A stretch of 10,751 bases of DNA from JBEVNX01 sp040507895. Its GTDB lineage: Bacteria; Desulfobacterota; Binatia; JACPRU01. Under the pieces are notes generated by a model. The model did no database searches. It was not told where the DNA came from and saw nothing but the letters and a program-made list of their open reading frames with translations. The stretch's first letter is position 1; every line of letters starts with the position of its first letter. The translations under genes and the position numbers were made by a program. The stretch covers positions 1-10,751 of the forward strand of contig JBEVNX010000024.1 of NCBI GenBank assembly GCA_040507895.1, read 5' to 3'. Of this stretch, positions 1 through 7,251 are shown in pieces.

Positions 1-151
1 TACGACTCCCACGGGGGGCCCCTCCCCACCCAACCAAAAAGAAAAGCCGCATGAACCCCAAAGATCGGCAGCCGCACATAACGGACATCTTCAACTGTTT
101 ATGAGGCGGACCTTTTCAAATGTTATGGACAGAAGAGGGCCGGCGCGCGGG
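1..151. other. Window edge downstream of the operon, no gene identified
   Basis: This stretch lies 3' of the last operon gene. I see no convincing intrinsic terminator: there is GC-rich dyad-like sequence near 138-150 but no following T-run on the minus strand. A minus-strand ATG at 52 opens a short hydrophobic start (MRLFFLVGWGG) that runs off the window. It has no clear Shine-Dalgarno sequence and is too short to call a gene. Confidence 0.4.
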
Positions 152-1288
152 TTACAAGTCTCGCCGGTCGTCTCTGCTCCCCAAGCGCTCGAACTGCGCG
201 AGCCCGGCCAGGGCATTGCGGACGATCGTGAGCGCGCGCTCGACGACCGCGGCCTGCCATTCGACGTCCTCCCCGACGAAGGCCGCGCGCATCTCGCGCT
301 TGATCTCGTTCCACAGAGGAGAGGCGCGTCCGCCGCCGCGCGCGTGGAGCCAGTTGTCCGCGCGCAGGATCTCGAGGATTGTGGCGAAATCCACGGTGCC
401 GAACTCGGCCACCACGAGCGCCCCGGCCACGTCCGGCAACACTTCTGGGAGGGTTTGGCCGAGAAAGCCTTGAGCGGCGGGAGCCGTCGAGGTCGAGCCC
501 GGGAACACCAGATCTTCGCCGAACCAGAGCCGCGCCAGCCGGTGCTCGCGCGAGCCGGCGATCGCGCCCGAGATCAGCTCGCAGGCCCCGCGCGCACCGA
601 GCCCGGAGTGCAGATCGATCGCCGCGAGCCGGCGCGCCCGTCCGGCAAAACGGCGCAGAATCGTTCGCCAGACGTCGTTCGACCAGGCGGGCTTCCGGCC
701 GCCGTAGAAGAGGCCGTCTGGATGCGAATACTGGCCGCGGCTCACGGCCGCTTGAAGCGCCCGTGCGCCGCGCTCGGCGACGTAGCAGGCGAGGGCCGCC
801 TCGGCCTCTGCACGGGGCGGACCATGCCACTCCTCGGGCACGAGCAGGGGATGGACTTCGGAATAGACGGCGTCGTCGGGATAGGAGCCCGAGTGGTCGA
901 GGAAATTGCGATTGAGGTCGACGTTGTCCTCGTTGGTGCGCCGGAGGTACGCGAAGCCATAGGGGTTGAGCGCGTGGACGAAGACGAGCGCGACGCCGTC
1001 GGGCCGCTCGGTTTGCACGCCGAGCTTGAGCAGCGCCGCCTGGATGCCGCCGGCGCAGAGGCCCTCGATGCCGTGCGTGCCGCTGCTGACGATCAACAGC
1101 GATTCGGCTTCCTCGGGCCCGAAGCGCGCCACGTCGGTCGCGAGCGGCTCGCCGCCGGGGCCCCGCGCGGGATGCTCGAAGCTCGCCGTCTGCGCCCCAT
1201 GGGTGGAGCACAATTGCAGGAACGCGCGGCGGCTCGCCGCGTAGTCCGCGGGAAAGGAGCCCCCCAGCACTTCGTAGAGTTGCGTCAC
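152..1288 (-). CDS. DUF2817 family M14-like zinc metallopeptidase/deacylase
   Basis: This 378-residue protein belongs to the DUF2817 group, which is related to M14 zinc carboxypeptidases and succinylglutamate desuccinylase-type deacylases. Visible motifs are HxxE in THGIEG (His72, Glu75) as the first two zinc ligands, the DLNRNF motif (124-129) typical of the substrate-binding Asn-Arg, DLHSGLG with His227 as the likely third zinc ligand, and Glu295 in AEFGT as the probable catalytic acid. The start is a GTG that overlaps the stop of the upstream beta-lactamase-like gene as GTGA, with GGAG five bases before it. An upstream ATG at 1504 would force a 72-residue Arg-rich extension lying wholly inside the neighbouring gene. 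No signal peptide is visible, so it is probably cytoplasmic. It is the last gene of the operon and likely cleaves an amide or peptide bond of a small molecule. The substrate is not deducible. Confidence 0.88.
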   Translation of the reverse strand: MTQLYEVLGGSFPADYAASRRAFLQLCSTHGAQTASFEHPARGPGGEPLATDVARFGPEEAESLLIVSSGTHGIEGLCAGGIQAALLKLGVQTERPDGVALVFVHALNPYGFAYLRRTNEDNVDLNRNFLDHSGSYPDDAVYSEVHPLLVPEEWHGPPRAEAEAALACYVAERGARALQAAVSRGQYSHPDGLFYGGRKPAWSNDVWRTILRRFAGRARRLAAIDLHSGLGARGACELISGAIAGSREHRLARLWFGEDLVFPGSTSTAPAAQGFLGQTLPEVLPDVAGALVVAEFGTVDFATILEILRADNWLHARGGGRASPLWNEIKREMRAAFVGEDVEWQAAVVERALTIVRNALAGLAQFERLGSRDDRRDL

Positions 1289-2406
1289 GGGAGCTCCGCG
1301 ACGTCGAGCGCCGCATGCGCGCACGACTCGAGAAACGCCATGTAGTCGTGAGCCTGAAGATCGAGGAAGCGGAGGAAGGTCCCGGCGGTGCAGATCGTGA
1401 GGAACATGCTGAAGCTCACGCCGGACTGAGGATCGACGAACGTCCCCGAGTGGTATCCGAAGAACGAGCCGCGGTGTCCCCAGAAGCGCCTGCCGGCCCA
1501 GCACCAGGCTTCCACCCCGCGCCCGTACGTGCGGGGGAAGAACCAGCTCGAGGCGTCTACGCGGGCCTCCGCCACGCCGGCCGCAAAGTCGGCCGTTCCG
1601 AGCCCGATCGCGCTCGTTTCCCCGAGCAGGCAGCGAGCGAAGCGCATCATGTCCGGGAGCGACGACACGACGTTCCCCGCCGCCGAAGCGATGCTGTAGT
1701 CCGCGAGGGTGCTGACGTCGATCATCGGCCCCTCGTAACCCTGGCTCGGCATGTAATATCCCCGCGCCATGCGGGAGCGCGGCCAGTCGTCGCCTTGGGC
1801 GACGAACGTGTCGCGCATGCCGAGCGGCTCAAAGATCCGCCGCGAGAGGAGCTTCGCCAGCGTCACCCCGCCGACGCGCTCGCAAAGCCTCGCGAGCACG
1901 ACCACGTCCGTGTTGTTGTAGTCGAGCCGCTCGCCGGCGCGAAACTGACGGCCGTGCATTCGCGCCAGGGCCATCAAATCGTCGTACGACATCCGCGGCC
2001 ACGGATGGGGCAGCACGGTCATGGCGTGGATGAAGTTGCCGATGCCGCTCGTGTGATTGAGGAACTGCGCGACGGTGGCGTCCTCGTCGACGGCGGGCAC
2101 GTCCGGGACGTATTTGGAGACGGGGTCGTCGAGAGAGATCGCTCCCTCGCGCGCGAGCATCAGCACGCAAGCGGCCGTGAACATCTTCGACTGACTGGCG
2201 ACGGCGTAGAGCTCCGACCCCGTGAGCGGCGCCGAACCTTCGGAGTCGACCGAGCCGACCGCGATCCGTATCGGCTCGTCCAGCCCGGGAACGGCGAGGC
2301 GAGCCGCGACGGCGTAGATGCCGCGGCGAAGCAGCTCCCGCGCCGCCGATTCGAGCCTCGACGCGACGTACGCAGCGCGCGCGCGGATGGTCTCGCTCCG
2401 GGACAT
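1285..2406 (-). CDS. Serine beta-lactamase-like hydrolase (class C/PBP fold)
   Basis: This 373-residue member of the beta-lactamase (PF00144) family has the full catalytic set: SQSK (Ser71 nucleophile, Lys74), YNN (163-165) as the Tyr-x-Asn motif, and HRG (311-313) in place of the KTG box. HxG at that site is common in esterase, peptidase and amide-hydrolase members rather than resistance beta-lactamases. The N terminus is charged (MSRSETIRARA) with no signal peptide, so it probably acts in the cytoplasm, unlike true beta-lactamases. It starts 5 bases after the SDR stop and ends in a 4-base overlap with the DUF2817 gene, so it is translated as part of the operon. It could be an esterase, a D-aminopeptidase-like enzyme or a lactamase acting on a pathway intermediate. 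The fold assignment is secure; the substrate is not. Confidence 0.9.
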   Translation of the reverse strand: MSRSETIRARAAYVASRLESAARELLRRGIYAVAARLAVPGLDEPIRIAVGSVDSEGSAPLTGSELYAVASQSKMFTAACVLMLAREGAISLDDPVSKYVPDVPAVDEDATVAQFLNHTSGIGNFIHAMTVLPHPWPRMSYDDLMALARMHGRQFRAGERLDYNNTDVVVLARLCERVGGVTLAKLLSRRIFEPLGMRDTFVAQGDDWPRSRMARGYYMPSQGYEGPMIDVSTLADYSIASAAGNVVSSLPDMMRFARCLLGETSAIGLGTADFAAGVAEARVDASSWFFPRTYGRGVEAWCWAGRRFWGHRGSFFGYHSGTFVDPQSGVSFSMFLTICTAGTFLRFLDLQAHDYMAFLESCAHAALDVAELP

Positions 2407-2411
2407 GCGCG

Positions 2412-3209
2412 CTACTTCATCGCCAGCCCGTGGTCGACGTTGATCGTCTGCCCGGTGATCTCCGCGCCGGCCTCCGAGGCCAGCAGCAGATACACCTGCG
2501 CCAAGCGCCCGGGATCGATCGGCGTGAAGTGGATCGCCTGCGAGGCGTTGAGCTGGCGAATCATGTCCGCTTCCGCGAGCGGACCCGCGTCGCGGGAGAT
2601 CTGCGCGCCGAAGAGCTTGCGGATCGTCCCCATCGTCAGCTCGGTCGCCACCATCCCCGGCGCCACGGCGTTCACGTTGATGCCGCGCGGTCCGAGCTCG
2701 CGCGCGAACGACCGCATCATAGCCTCGACGCCGGCCTTCGACGCCGCGTACGCGCTCATCGCCGGCGGCGCGATCGCCTGCCCGTGTACCGACGTGGTGA
2801 ACACGATGCGCGAGCCCGCTCGCAGACAGGGCAGGGCGGCCCGGACGGTATTGAAGGCGCCGATCAGATTGACGCGGAGGATCCGCTCGAAGATCTCGTC
2901 GACCTCCTCGCTTTCCTCGTCGACGCGGGTGATGTCGCCCGTGCCGGCGTTGGCGACGAGCACGTCGATCACGCCGAGCTCGCGGAGAGCCGCCTTCAAG
3001 CGCGCTCGATCGGTGACGTCGCAGTGGATCGGAATCACGGTCGATCCGCTCTCGCGTTCGAGCTCCGCAGCGGCCGAGAACACCTCCTCTCGCTCGGCGA
3101 GGATCGCCACCGAGGCTCCGGCCGAGACGAAGGCACGGGCGATCGCCAGGCCGATGCCGCGGCTCCCACCGGTCACGACCACCCGCTTGTCGGCGACGTC
3201 CGAGCGCAT
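2412..3209 (-). CDS. SDR family NAD(P)-dependent oxidoreductase
   Basis: This is a 265-residue classical short-chain dehydrogenase. Motifs in order are TGGSRGIG (13-20) for dinucleotide binding, CDVTD (63-67) for the adenine pocket, NAG (87-89), Asn114, Ser140, and the catalytic YAASK (Tyr154, Lys158). A C-terminal ITGQTINVDHG segment is typical of FabG-like members. I chose the ATG at 3209 because AGGAG lies just upstream, overlapping the TAG stop of the Rieske gene, and because residue 9 onward matches the usual SDR start. Longer versions run into the Rieske gene in another frame. Position directly after a Rieske oxygenase fits oxidation of a hydroxylated or cis-diol product, but classical SDRs also reduce ketones, so direction and substrate are open. 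Confidence 0.93.
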   Translation of the reverse strand: MRSDVADKRVVVTGGSRGIGLAIARAFVSAGASVAILAEREEVFSAAAELERESGSTVIPIHCDVTDRARLKAALRELGVIDVLVANAGTGDITRVDEESEEVDEIFERILRVNLIGAFNTVRAALPCLRAGSRIVFTTSVHGQAIAPPAMSAYAASKAGVEAMMRSFARELGPRGINVNAVAPGMVATELTMGTIRKLFGAQISRDAGPLAEADMIRQLNASQAIHFTPIDPGRLAQVYLLLASEAGAEITGQTINVDHGLAMK

Positions 3210-3217
3210 GGCAGCTC

Positions 3218-4243
3218 CTAGTTGATGAAGTCCGCCGAAGGATGCGCGCGCGGGAAGCGGCGGAGGTCTCGGAGATAACGGGCGAGGGCCCGGTCCGACC
3301 GGGTGAGCGCGCCCGGCTTGAAGTGCATTCCGTTCCAGATCGGCGTGTCCTCCGCGCCCATGCGCGCCACGACGTCCGCGTAGCTCCGCACTAGCGCCTC
3401 GGCCTCGGCGTCCGAGGAGGCCTCGCCGCGGTCGACCATGGTGACCACGAAGAAATCGCAACAGCCCGGCCGTGGCACGCCGAGGCAGGCCGCGACCGCG
3501 AACCACTTGCCCTCGGTGAGGCCCTCGATCAGCACCAGCGTGGTGCCGCGCACCGTGACGCTGAACGTGATCTCCGGCCCTGCGCCGTGCTCCAAGCGAG
3601 CGCTGAACTGACGCCGCACTCCGAACGGCTCGAAGCGCAGCGACTCGTTCTGGCCTTCGCGCGGGAACTCGAAGCGATGCACCGTGGCGAAATGGACCCA
3701 ATCGGGCGTATTGCAACAGATGACCCAGGGATCGGCGGCGACCTGGAACGGGTCGGCCACGAGCGACGTCAACCGCTCGAAGGGCCGGCTCGGCGAAGCG
3801 AGATCGAAGAGCGGCTCGAAGCCGTTGAACGCCCAGATGATGCCGAACGTCTCCTCGGTCGGAAAGTTGAAGAGGCGCGCGGTGGGCGGCGGTGGGTCAC
3901 CGATGCCCGTCCGTAGGCAGCGGCCGTCGCGGCCGAACTCCCAATGGTGAAAGGCGCAGCGGAGCGAGCTGCCGACGACCGTGCCCTGGGACAGATCGGC
4001 GCCGAGGTGCGGGCAGTAGGCGTTCACGACCTGCGCGCGGCCGTCGGCGCCACGATACACGGCGACGCGGCCGTCGAGAAAGCTCCGGCCGATCACCGCC
4101 CCCGCCGGCACGTCGCTCGATTTGCAGACCGCGTACCAGGTCTGGCGAAAGAGCCCGTCTTCGCCTTCGTGCGGCACGGGCTTGTAGGTCCGCCGCAGCG
4201 GCGGCTTCGCGCTCTCGACGCGAGAATCCGATCGGCGATTCAC
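3218..4243 (-). CDS. Rieske 2Fe-2S aromatic-ring-hydroxylating oxygenase, alpha subunit type
   Basis: This 341-residue protein has an N-terminal Rieske domain with Cys77-x-His79 and Cys96-x-x-His99 binding the 2Fe-2S cluster. A catalytic domain follows with DWVHFATVH (181-189): Asp181 as the inter-subunit electron-transfer Asp, and His184 and His189 as mononuclear iron ligands. Asp299, in AEDTPIW, is a candidate third ligand. Length and layout fit single-component oxygenase subunits such as vanillate demethylase, KshA or related hydroxylases. The GTG start overlaps the stop of the ammonia-lyase gene as GTGA. No ATG lies between it and the Rieske motif. No ferredoxin or reductase gene is present in the window, so electrons must come from a partner encoded elsewhere. 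It is likely cytoplasmic and O2-dependent. Confidence 0.92.
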   Translation of the reverse strand: MNRRSDSRVESAKPPLRRTYKPVPHEGEDGLFRQTWYAVCKSSDVPAGAVIGRSFLDGRVAVYRGADGRAQVVNAYCPHLGADLSQGTVVGSSLRCAFHHWEFGRDGRCLRTGIGDPPPPTARLFNFPTEETFGIIWAFNGFEPLFDLASPSRPFERLTSLVADPFQVAADPWVICCNTPDWVHFATVHRFEFPREGQNESLRFEPFGVRRQFSARLEHGAGPEITFSVTVRGTTLVLIEGLTEGKWFAVAACLGVPRPGCCDFFVVTMVDRGEASSDAEAEALVRSYADVVARMGAEDTPIWNGMHFKPGALTRSDRALARYLRDLRRFPRAHPSADFIN

Positions 4244-5865
4244 GATTCGATCCCCAACCCGCCGGTGAGCGCGCCGTCTTGCGCCATCTCGACCACGGCG
4301 GCGATGTCGTCGGCCATCGGTCGATCGACGTCCAGCGCCGCCACCCGCGAGCGCACTCGCTCGTAGACGACCCGGGTGCGTCCGAGCCCGCCCGGTCCCC
4401 GTAGATCGGCGGCCTGGCAGAGCGCGAGCAAGTGGATCGCTGCGACCTTCTCGACGAGCCCGACCACGTCTCGCGCTTGCCGGGCGGCCGTAGCGCCCAT
4501 CGAGACCTTGTCCTGATTGTGACATTCCGTGGAGCGGGAAAAGGCGGTGAGCGGCATGCAACGGCTCAGCGCTTCCGCGCAGAGCGACGAGCAGGCGAGC
4601 TGCATCGCCTTGAAGCCGTGGTTGAGCCCCTCCTCGGGATGCCCTGCCGGCAGCCGCGGGATCAGGTTGGGCGTCAGCCCGTTGTTGAACTTTTCGTCGA
4701 CCACGAGCTCGAGCTGGCGATCCATGAGGTCGCCGACGCTCGCTACCGCGGTCTTGAGGGCATCCATCGCCAGCGCGACGTGGCCGCCGGCGAAGTTGCC
4801 GCCGCTGTGCACCGCACCCGATTCCCCATCGAACAGCGGGTTGTCGTTGCTCGAGTTGATTTCGATCTCGAGCCAGCGATCGACCCAAACGAGGATGTCC
4901 CAGAGAACGCCGGTGAACTGCGGCGCGCAGCGGAGCGAGTACTTGTCCTGAACGCTCGTCGCGAGCTCACGGTAGCCCGCTTCGCTCGTGCCGAGCCGGC
5001 CCAGCACCTGGACGTAGGACTTCGCGAGCTCGCTGCCTTCGAGTAGAGAGCGCACGTTGGCGGCTGAGCGCATTTGTCCGGGGTGCGGCTTGGCGACGTC
5101 GTGGAGGAAGCGATCGAAGGGGCCTGCGATACCGCCGAGAACTTCGACGCACAGGGCCGTGCAGACGTCGGACAGGAGCGCGAGACGGCGGGCGTCGACC
5201 GCGGCAAGCGCGGCAAAGGCGGTCATGAAGGCCGTGCCGTTGACGAGCGCGAGCCCTTCTTTCGGCTCGAGCACGAGCGGCTCGAGGCCCTCGGCACGCA
5301 ACGCCTCGAGCGCTCCGCAGACGCGCTCCCGGTAGTATACCGTTCTCGCTCCGGTGAGGGCGGCGGCGACGTACGACAACGGGATCAAGTCGCCGCTCGC
5401 GCCGACGGAGCCCTCCTCCGGAATGATCGGCGTGATGCCAACGTTCAAGAGCTCGAGCAATCGTTCGACGAGCGCGGTTCGCACCGCGGAATGGCCGCGC
5501 GCCAGGTTGTTGGCGCGAATCAGTACGACCGCGCGCGCCGTGGCGACCGAAGTCGTCGCGCCGGTGCCGTGGCCGAGGCAGTCGACGAGCCGGACCTGCA
5601 GCGCCCGCGCCTTGGCCGGGCCGATCTGACGCTGGGCGGAGTCGCCGAACCCGGTGGTGACTCCATAGATGGGCTCGCCGCGCGCGATGTGCTCCGCGGC
5701 GAGCTCCCGACTGGACTCGATGACTTGGCGCGCGCGGGGATCGGTCGTGAGGCCGACGCCGGCGCCGCGGCGAGAGATCCGCTCGATCTCGTCCAGCTTG
5801 AGGCGCCGCCCGTCCAGGACGATCGGTTGGGGGGCTTGCAACGACTGATGCACGCCGCCGAGCAT
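4240..5865 (-). CDS. MIO-type aromatic amino acid/histidine ammonia-lyase family protein
   Basis: This 541-residue protein of the HAL/PAL/TAL superfamily carries an intact Ala156-Ser157-Gly158 triad in GSVGASGDL, which cyclises to the electrophilic MIO cofactor. Other catalytic landmarks are YGVTTGFG (67-74, with the essential Tyr67), LVNGT (207-211), QDKYSLRCAPQ (306-316), NSSNDNPL (337-344) and NQDKVSMG (450-457). Length is near that of bacterial members. At the substrate-selectivity pair, after LVD, the residues are Cys96-Leu97, whereas classical HAL has Ser-His, PAL Phe-Leu and TAL His-Leu. The HAL-type FHG is FAG here (358-360). It is therefore poorly described as plain histidine ammonia-lyase. 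It may be a lyase for an unusual arylalanine or a 2,3-aminomutase. No other histidine-utilisation gene is nearby. It is the first gene of the five-gene operon. The ATG at 5865 has only a weak ribosome binding site, and a GTG four codons later is an alternative. Confidence 0.92.
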   Translation of the reverse strand: MLGGVHQSLQAPQPIVLDGRRLKLDEIERISRRGAGVGLTTDPRARQVIESSRELAAEHIARGEPIYGVTTGFGDSAQRQIGPAKARALQVRLVDCLGHGTGATTSVATARAVVLIRANNLARGHSAVRTALVERLLELLNVGITPIIPEEGSVGASGDLIPLSYVAAALTGARTVYYRERVCGALEALRAEGLEPLVLEPKEGLALVNGTAFMTAFAALAAVDARRLALLSDVCTALCVEVLGGIAGPFDRFLHDVAKPHPGQMRSAANVRSLLEGSELAKSYVQVLGRLGTSEAGYRELATSVQDKYSLRCAPQFTGVLWDILVWVDRWLEIEINSSNDNPLFDGESGAVHSGGNFAGGHVALAMDALKTAVASVGDLMDRQLELVVDEKFNNGLTPNLIPRLPAGHPEEGLNHGFKAMQLACSSLCAEALSRCMPLTAFSRSTECHNQDKVSMGATAARQARDVVGLVEKVAAIHLLALCQAADLRGPGGLGRTRVVYERVRSRVAALDVDRPMADDIAAVVEMAQDGALTGGLGIES

Positions 5866-5939
5866 CGCACACGGGCGCGGCGGGCTTCTTGCCGGAGCTG
5901 CTGAATCTCTTGTTCGGCCGTCTTGGAGCTAGGCCCCGG
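5866..5939. promoter_or_regulatory. Short spacer between the AraC regulator and the lyase operon
   Basis: These 74 bases separate the regulator stop from the first operon gene, both on the minus strand. The gap is long enough for a separate operon promoter or an AraC operator, but I see no clear -35/-10 pair or direct repeats. Co-transcription with the regulator is equally possible. Confidence 0.3.
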
Positions 5940-6869
5940 TCAGCTCGCACGGCTCCGCCGGGCGCGGCGATAGCGCGCCGGAGCCATGCCGATCTCGCGG
6001 ACGAAGGCCTTGTTGAAGGCGCTCTCGGAGGCGTAGCCCACCGCGTCGGCGATGCTAACGATCGCCTCGTCGCTCTGCTCGAGCTCGATCGCCGCGCGGT
6101 CCATGCGAACGCGGCGCAGATGGCGGTTCGGCGGCTCACCGACGAGGCGGGTGAACCGCTCGACGAACGCCGCCCGGCTCATGCCGACCGCCGCCGCGAG
6201 ATCGCTCAGCGTCCACGCGCGTGCCAGGTCGGCGTGCATCAGCGAAATCGCGCGCCCGACCTGCGGATCCGCGAGGCCGCCGAGCCAGTTCCGCCCACCG
6301 CGTGGCAAGCGCGGTAGCGCGAACCGCACCAGCTCGATGACGAGCAGCTCCGAGAGCCGGCGGATGACCGCTTCCTTCCCCGGCCGCGCGCCGGCGTGCT
6401 CGATCTCGACCAGTTGGACGACGCGCTGGAGGAAGGAGGCGGACTGCCGCTCGCTGCGCGGCACGACCACGAGCGGAGGATAGACCGGCACGAACGCGTT
6501 CGAATCGCGCGGCGAGGACAGAACGAGGAGCCGCGTTCGCCCCGTTCCGGTCCCCTTCGCGCCGCCACCGGGGGCGAGCACCGCCTGCGAAAACCCGCTC
6601 AGGGTCGGTCTCGGAGCGGTCGCCGGGCCATCCCGCCAGACGTGGCGCTGGCCCGCAACGAGCGTGACGATGTCGCCGGCGCGCAAGCAGAGCGGCGCGT
6701 CGAGCCCGTCGCTATCGAGGAGACACGAGCCGCGGCGGACGACGTAGAGGTAGGTATCGTCGCTCGCCTCGACGACGACGCACCACGGGGCGTCGAGCTC
6801 AGCCTCGAGAACCCGAGGGCGCGTCACATGCGCCCCCTCGAAGACGTTCCGTGCTGGCATCGTGGCCAT
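5940..6869 (-). CDS. AraC family transcriptional regulator with N-terminal cupin domain
   Basis: This 309-residue regulator has an N-terminal cupin-like sensor domain (about residues 10-185; the LRAGDIVTLVAGQRHVW stretch resembles Cupin_6 of AraC proteins). The C-terminal AraC DNA-binding domain carries two helix-turn-helix units, roughly residues 220-241 (TLSDLAAAVGMSRAAFVERF) and 270-292 (IVSIADAVGYASESAFNKAF), ending in the usual APARYRR. It sits directly upstream of, and in the same orientation as, the lyase operon, so it is the natural candidate to control that operon in response to a small ligand bound by the cupin. It may also act on the divergent SDR gene. Two in-frame ATGs (6869 and 6860) are possible starts; neither has a strong ribosome binding site. 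Confidence 0.92.
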   Translation of the reverse strand: MATMPARNVFEGAHVTRPRVLEAELDAPWCVVVEASDDTYLYVVRRGSCLLDSDGLDAPLCLRAGDIVTLVAGQRHVWRDGPATAPRPTLSGFSQAVLAPGGGAKGTGTGRTRLLVLSSPRDSNAFVPVYPPLVVVPRSERQSASFLQRVVQLVEIEHAGARPGKEAVIRRLSELLVIELVRFALPRLPRGGRNWLGGLADPQVGRAISLMHADLARAWTLSDLAAAVGMSRAAFVERFTRLVGEPPNRHLRRVRMDRAAIELEQSDEAIVSIADAVGYASESAFNKAFVREIGMAPARYRRARRSRAS

Positions 6870-6916
6870 ACAGACCGGCGAATCGTGAGGCTAGCCGGGC
6901 CGATGACAGCATGGTG

Positions 6917-6943
6917 AAACCTTCCTCACAATAGGAAGGGTTT
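6917..6943. repeat. Imperfect inverted repeat upstream of the AraC gene, candidate operator
   Basis: AAACCTTCC (6917-6925) is followed after an 8-base spacer by GGAAGGGTTT (6934-6943). The arms pair with one bulged base. It lies about 50-75 bp upstream of the regulator start, where an autoregulatory operator would be expected. It could instead be a small transcript hairpin. No protein is known to bind it. Confidence 0.4.
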
Positions 6944-7008
6944 GGAATGGGCCTCGTTCCACGCTGTGCCGAAGTGGAGGGATCGCGGCTCTAGTCGCCC
7001 GTCACAGC

Positions 7009-7251
7009 CTATCCTCGTGATTCGGATGGGGGGGTCGGGTTCGGACGGGGTTTTCCCCGCTCGTATTCCCGCTCATGCGAGGCTGCGGAATTTGCTGGGC
7101 CGCGTTCTCGAGTGTCACTCACGGGGCCGCAATCCGGGGGCGGGGAAGACCCGACGTAGAGGGTTCCACTGGGCTGCCGACACTTCATCAACTCCGCTCG
7201 CACTCCCGCTGGCAAAAGGAGAAGTGTTGCAACTAGAACGATTCGACGCAC
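7009..7251 (-). CDS. Small putative secreted protein, DUF4124-like
   Basis: This is a candidate 80-residue protein starting at GTG. Residues 1-19 read as a signal peptide: two Arg, a Leu/Val-rich core and an Ala-x-Ala-like end (AGVRAE). The mature part begins LMKCRQPSGTLYVGSSPPPD with a second Cys at 41. This resembles the short DUF4124 pattern of a Cys followed by a G-x-hydrophobic-aromatic strand and a Pro-rich turn before a second Cys. The C-terminal third is charged and Pro-rich and probably disordered. Codon use is less GC-biased than in the neighbours. Upstream GAGAAAG is a poor ribosome binding site. The open frame extends further upstream but loses protein-like character there. It could be a real periplasmic protein, a decayed gene or chance. 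The signal-peptide-plus-motif match is what argues for it. Confidence 0.42.
   Translation of the reverse strand: MRRIVLVATLLLLPAGVRAELMKCRQPSGTLYVGSSPPPDCGPVSDTRERGPANSAASHEREYERGKPRPNPTPPSESRG

Noticed and set aside
1315..3225. Long plus-strand open frame of 636 codons, and a similar one at 101-1345
   Set aside because: They lie antisense to genes with complete catalytic motifs (SDR, beta-lactamase-like, DUF2817). Their translations are Arg/Ala/Pro-rich without motifs, as expected from reverse frames of GC-rich genes.
4240..5865. Simple annotation as hutH (histidine degradation)
   Set aside because: The Ser-His selectivity pair and FHG motif of histidases are absent and no hutU, hutI or hutG gene is present, so I give no gene symbol.
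5866..5939. After the AraC stop the same frame continues with a coiled-coil-like stretch (AEQEIQQLRQEARRARV)
   Set aside because: The regulator already ends with the normal AraC C terminus, and the continuation soon enters the lyase gene in the wrong frame. I treat it as chance.
4967..6139. 390-codon minus-strand frame overlapping the lyase and AraC genes
   Set aside because: It is a shifted-frame shadow: Arg-rich, low complexity, no motif, and it spans the boundary of two well-supported genes.
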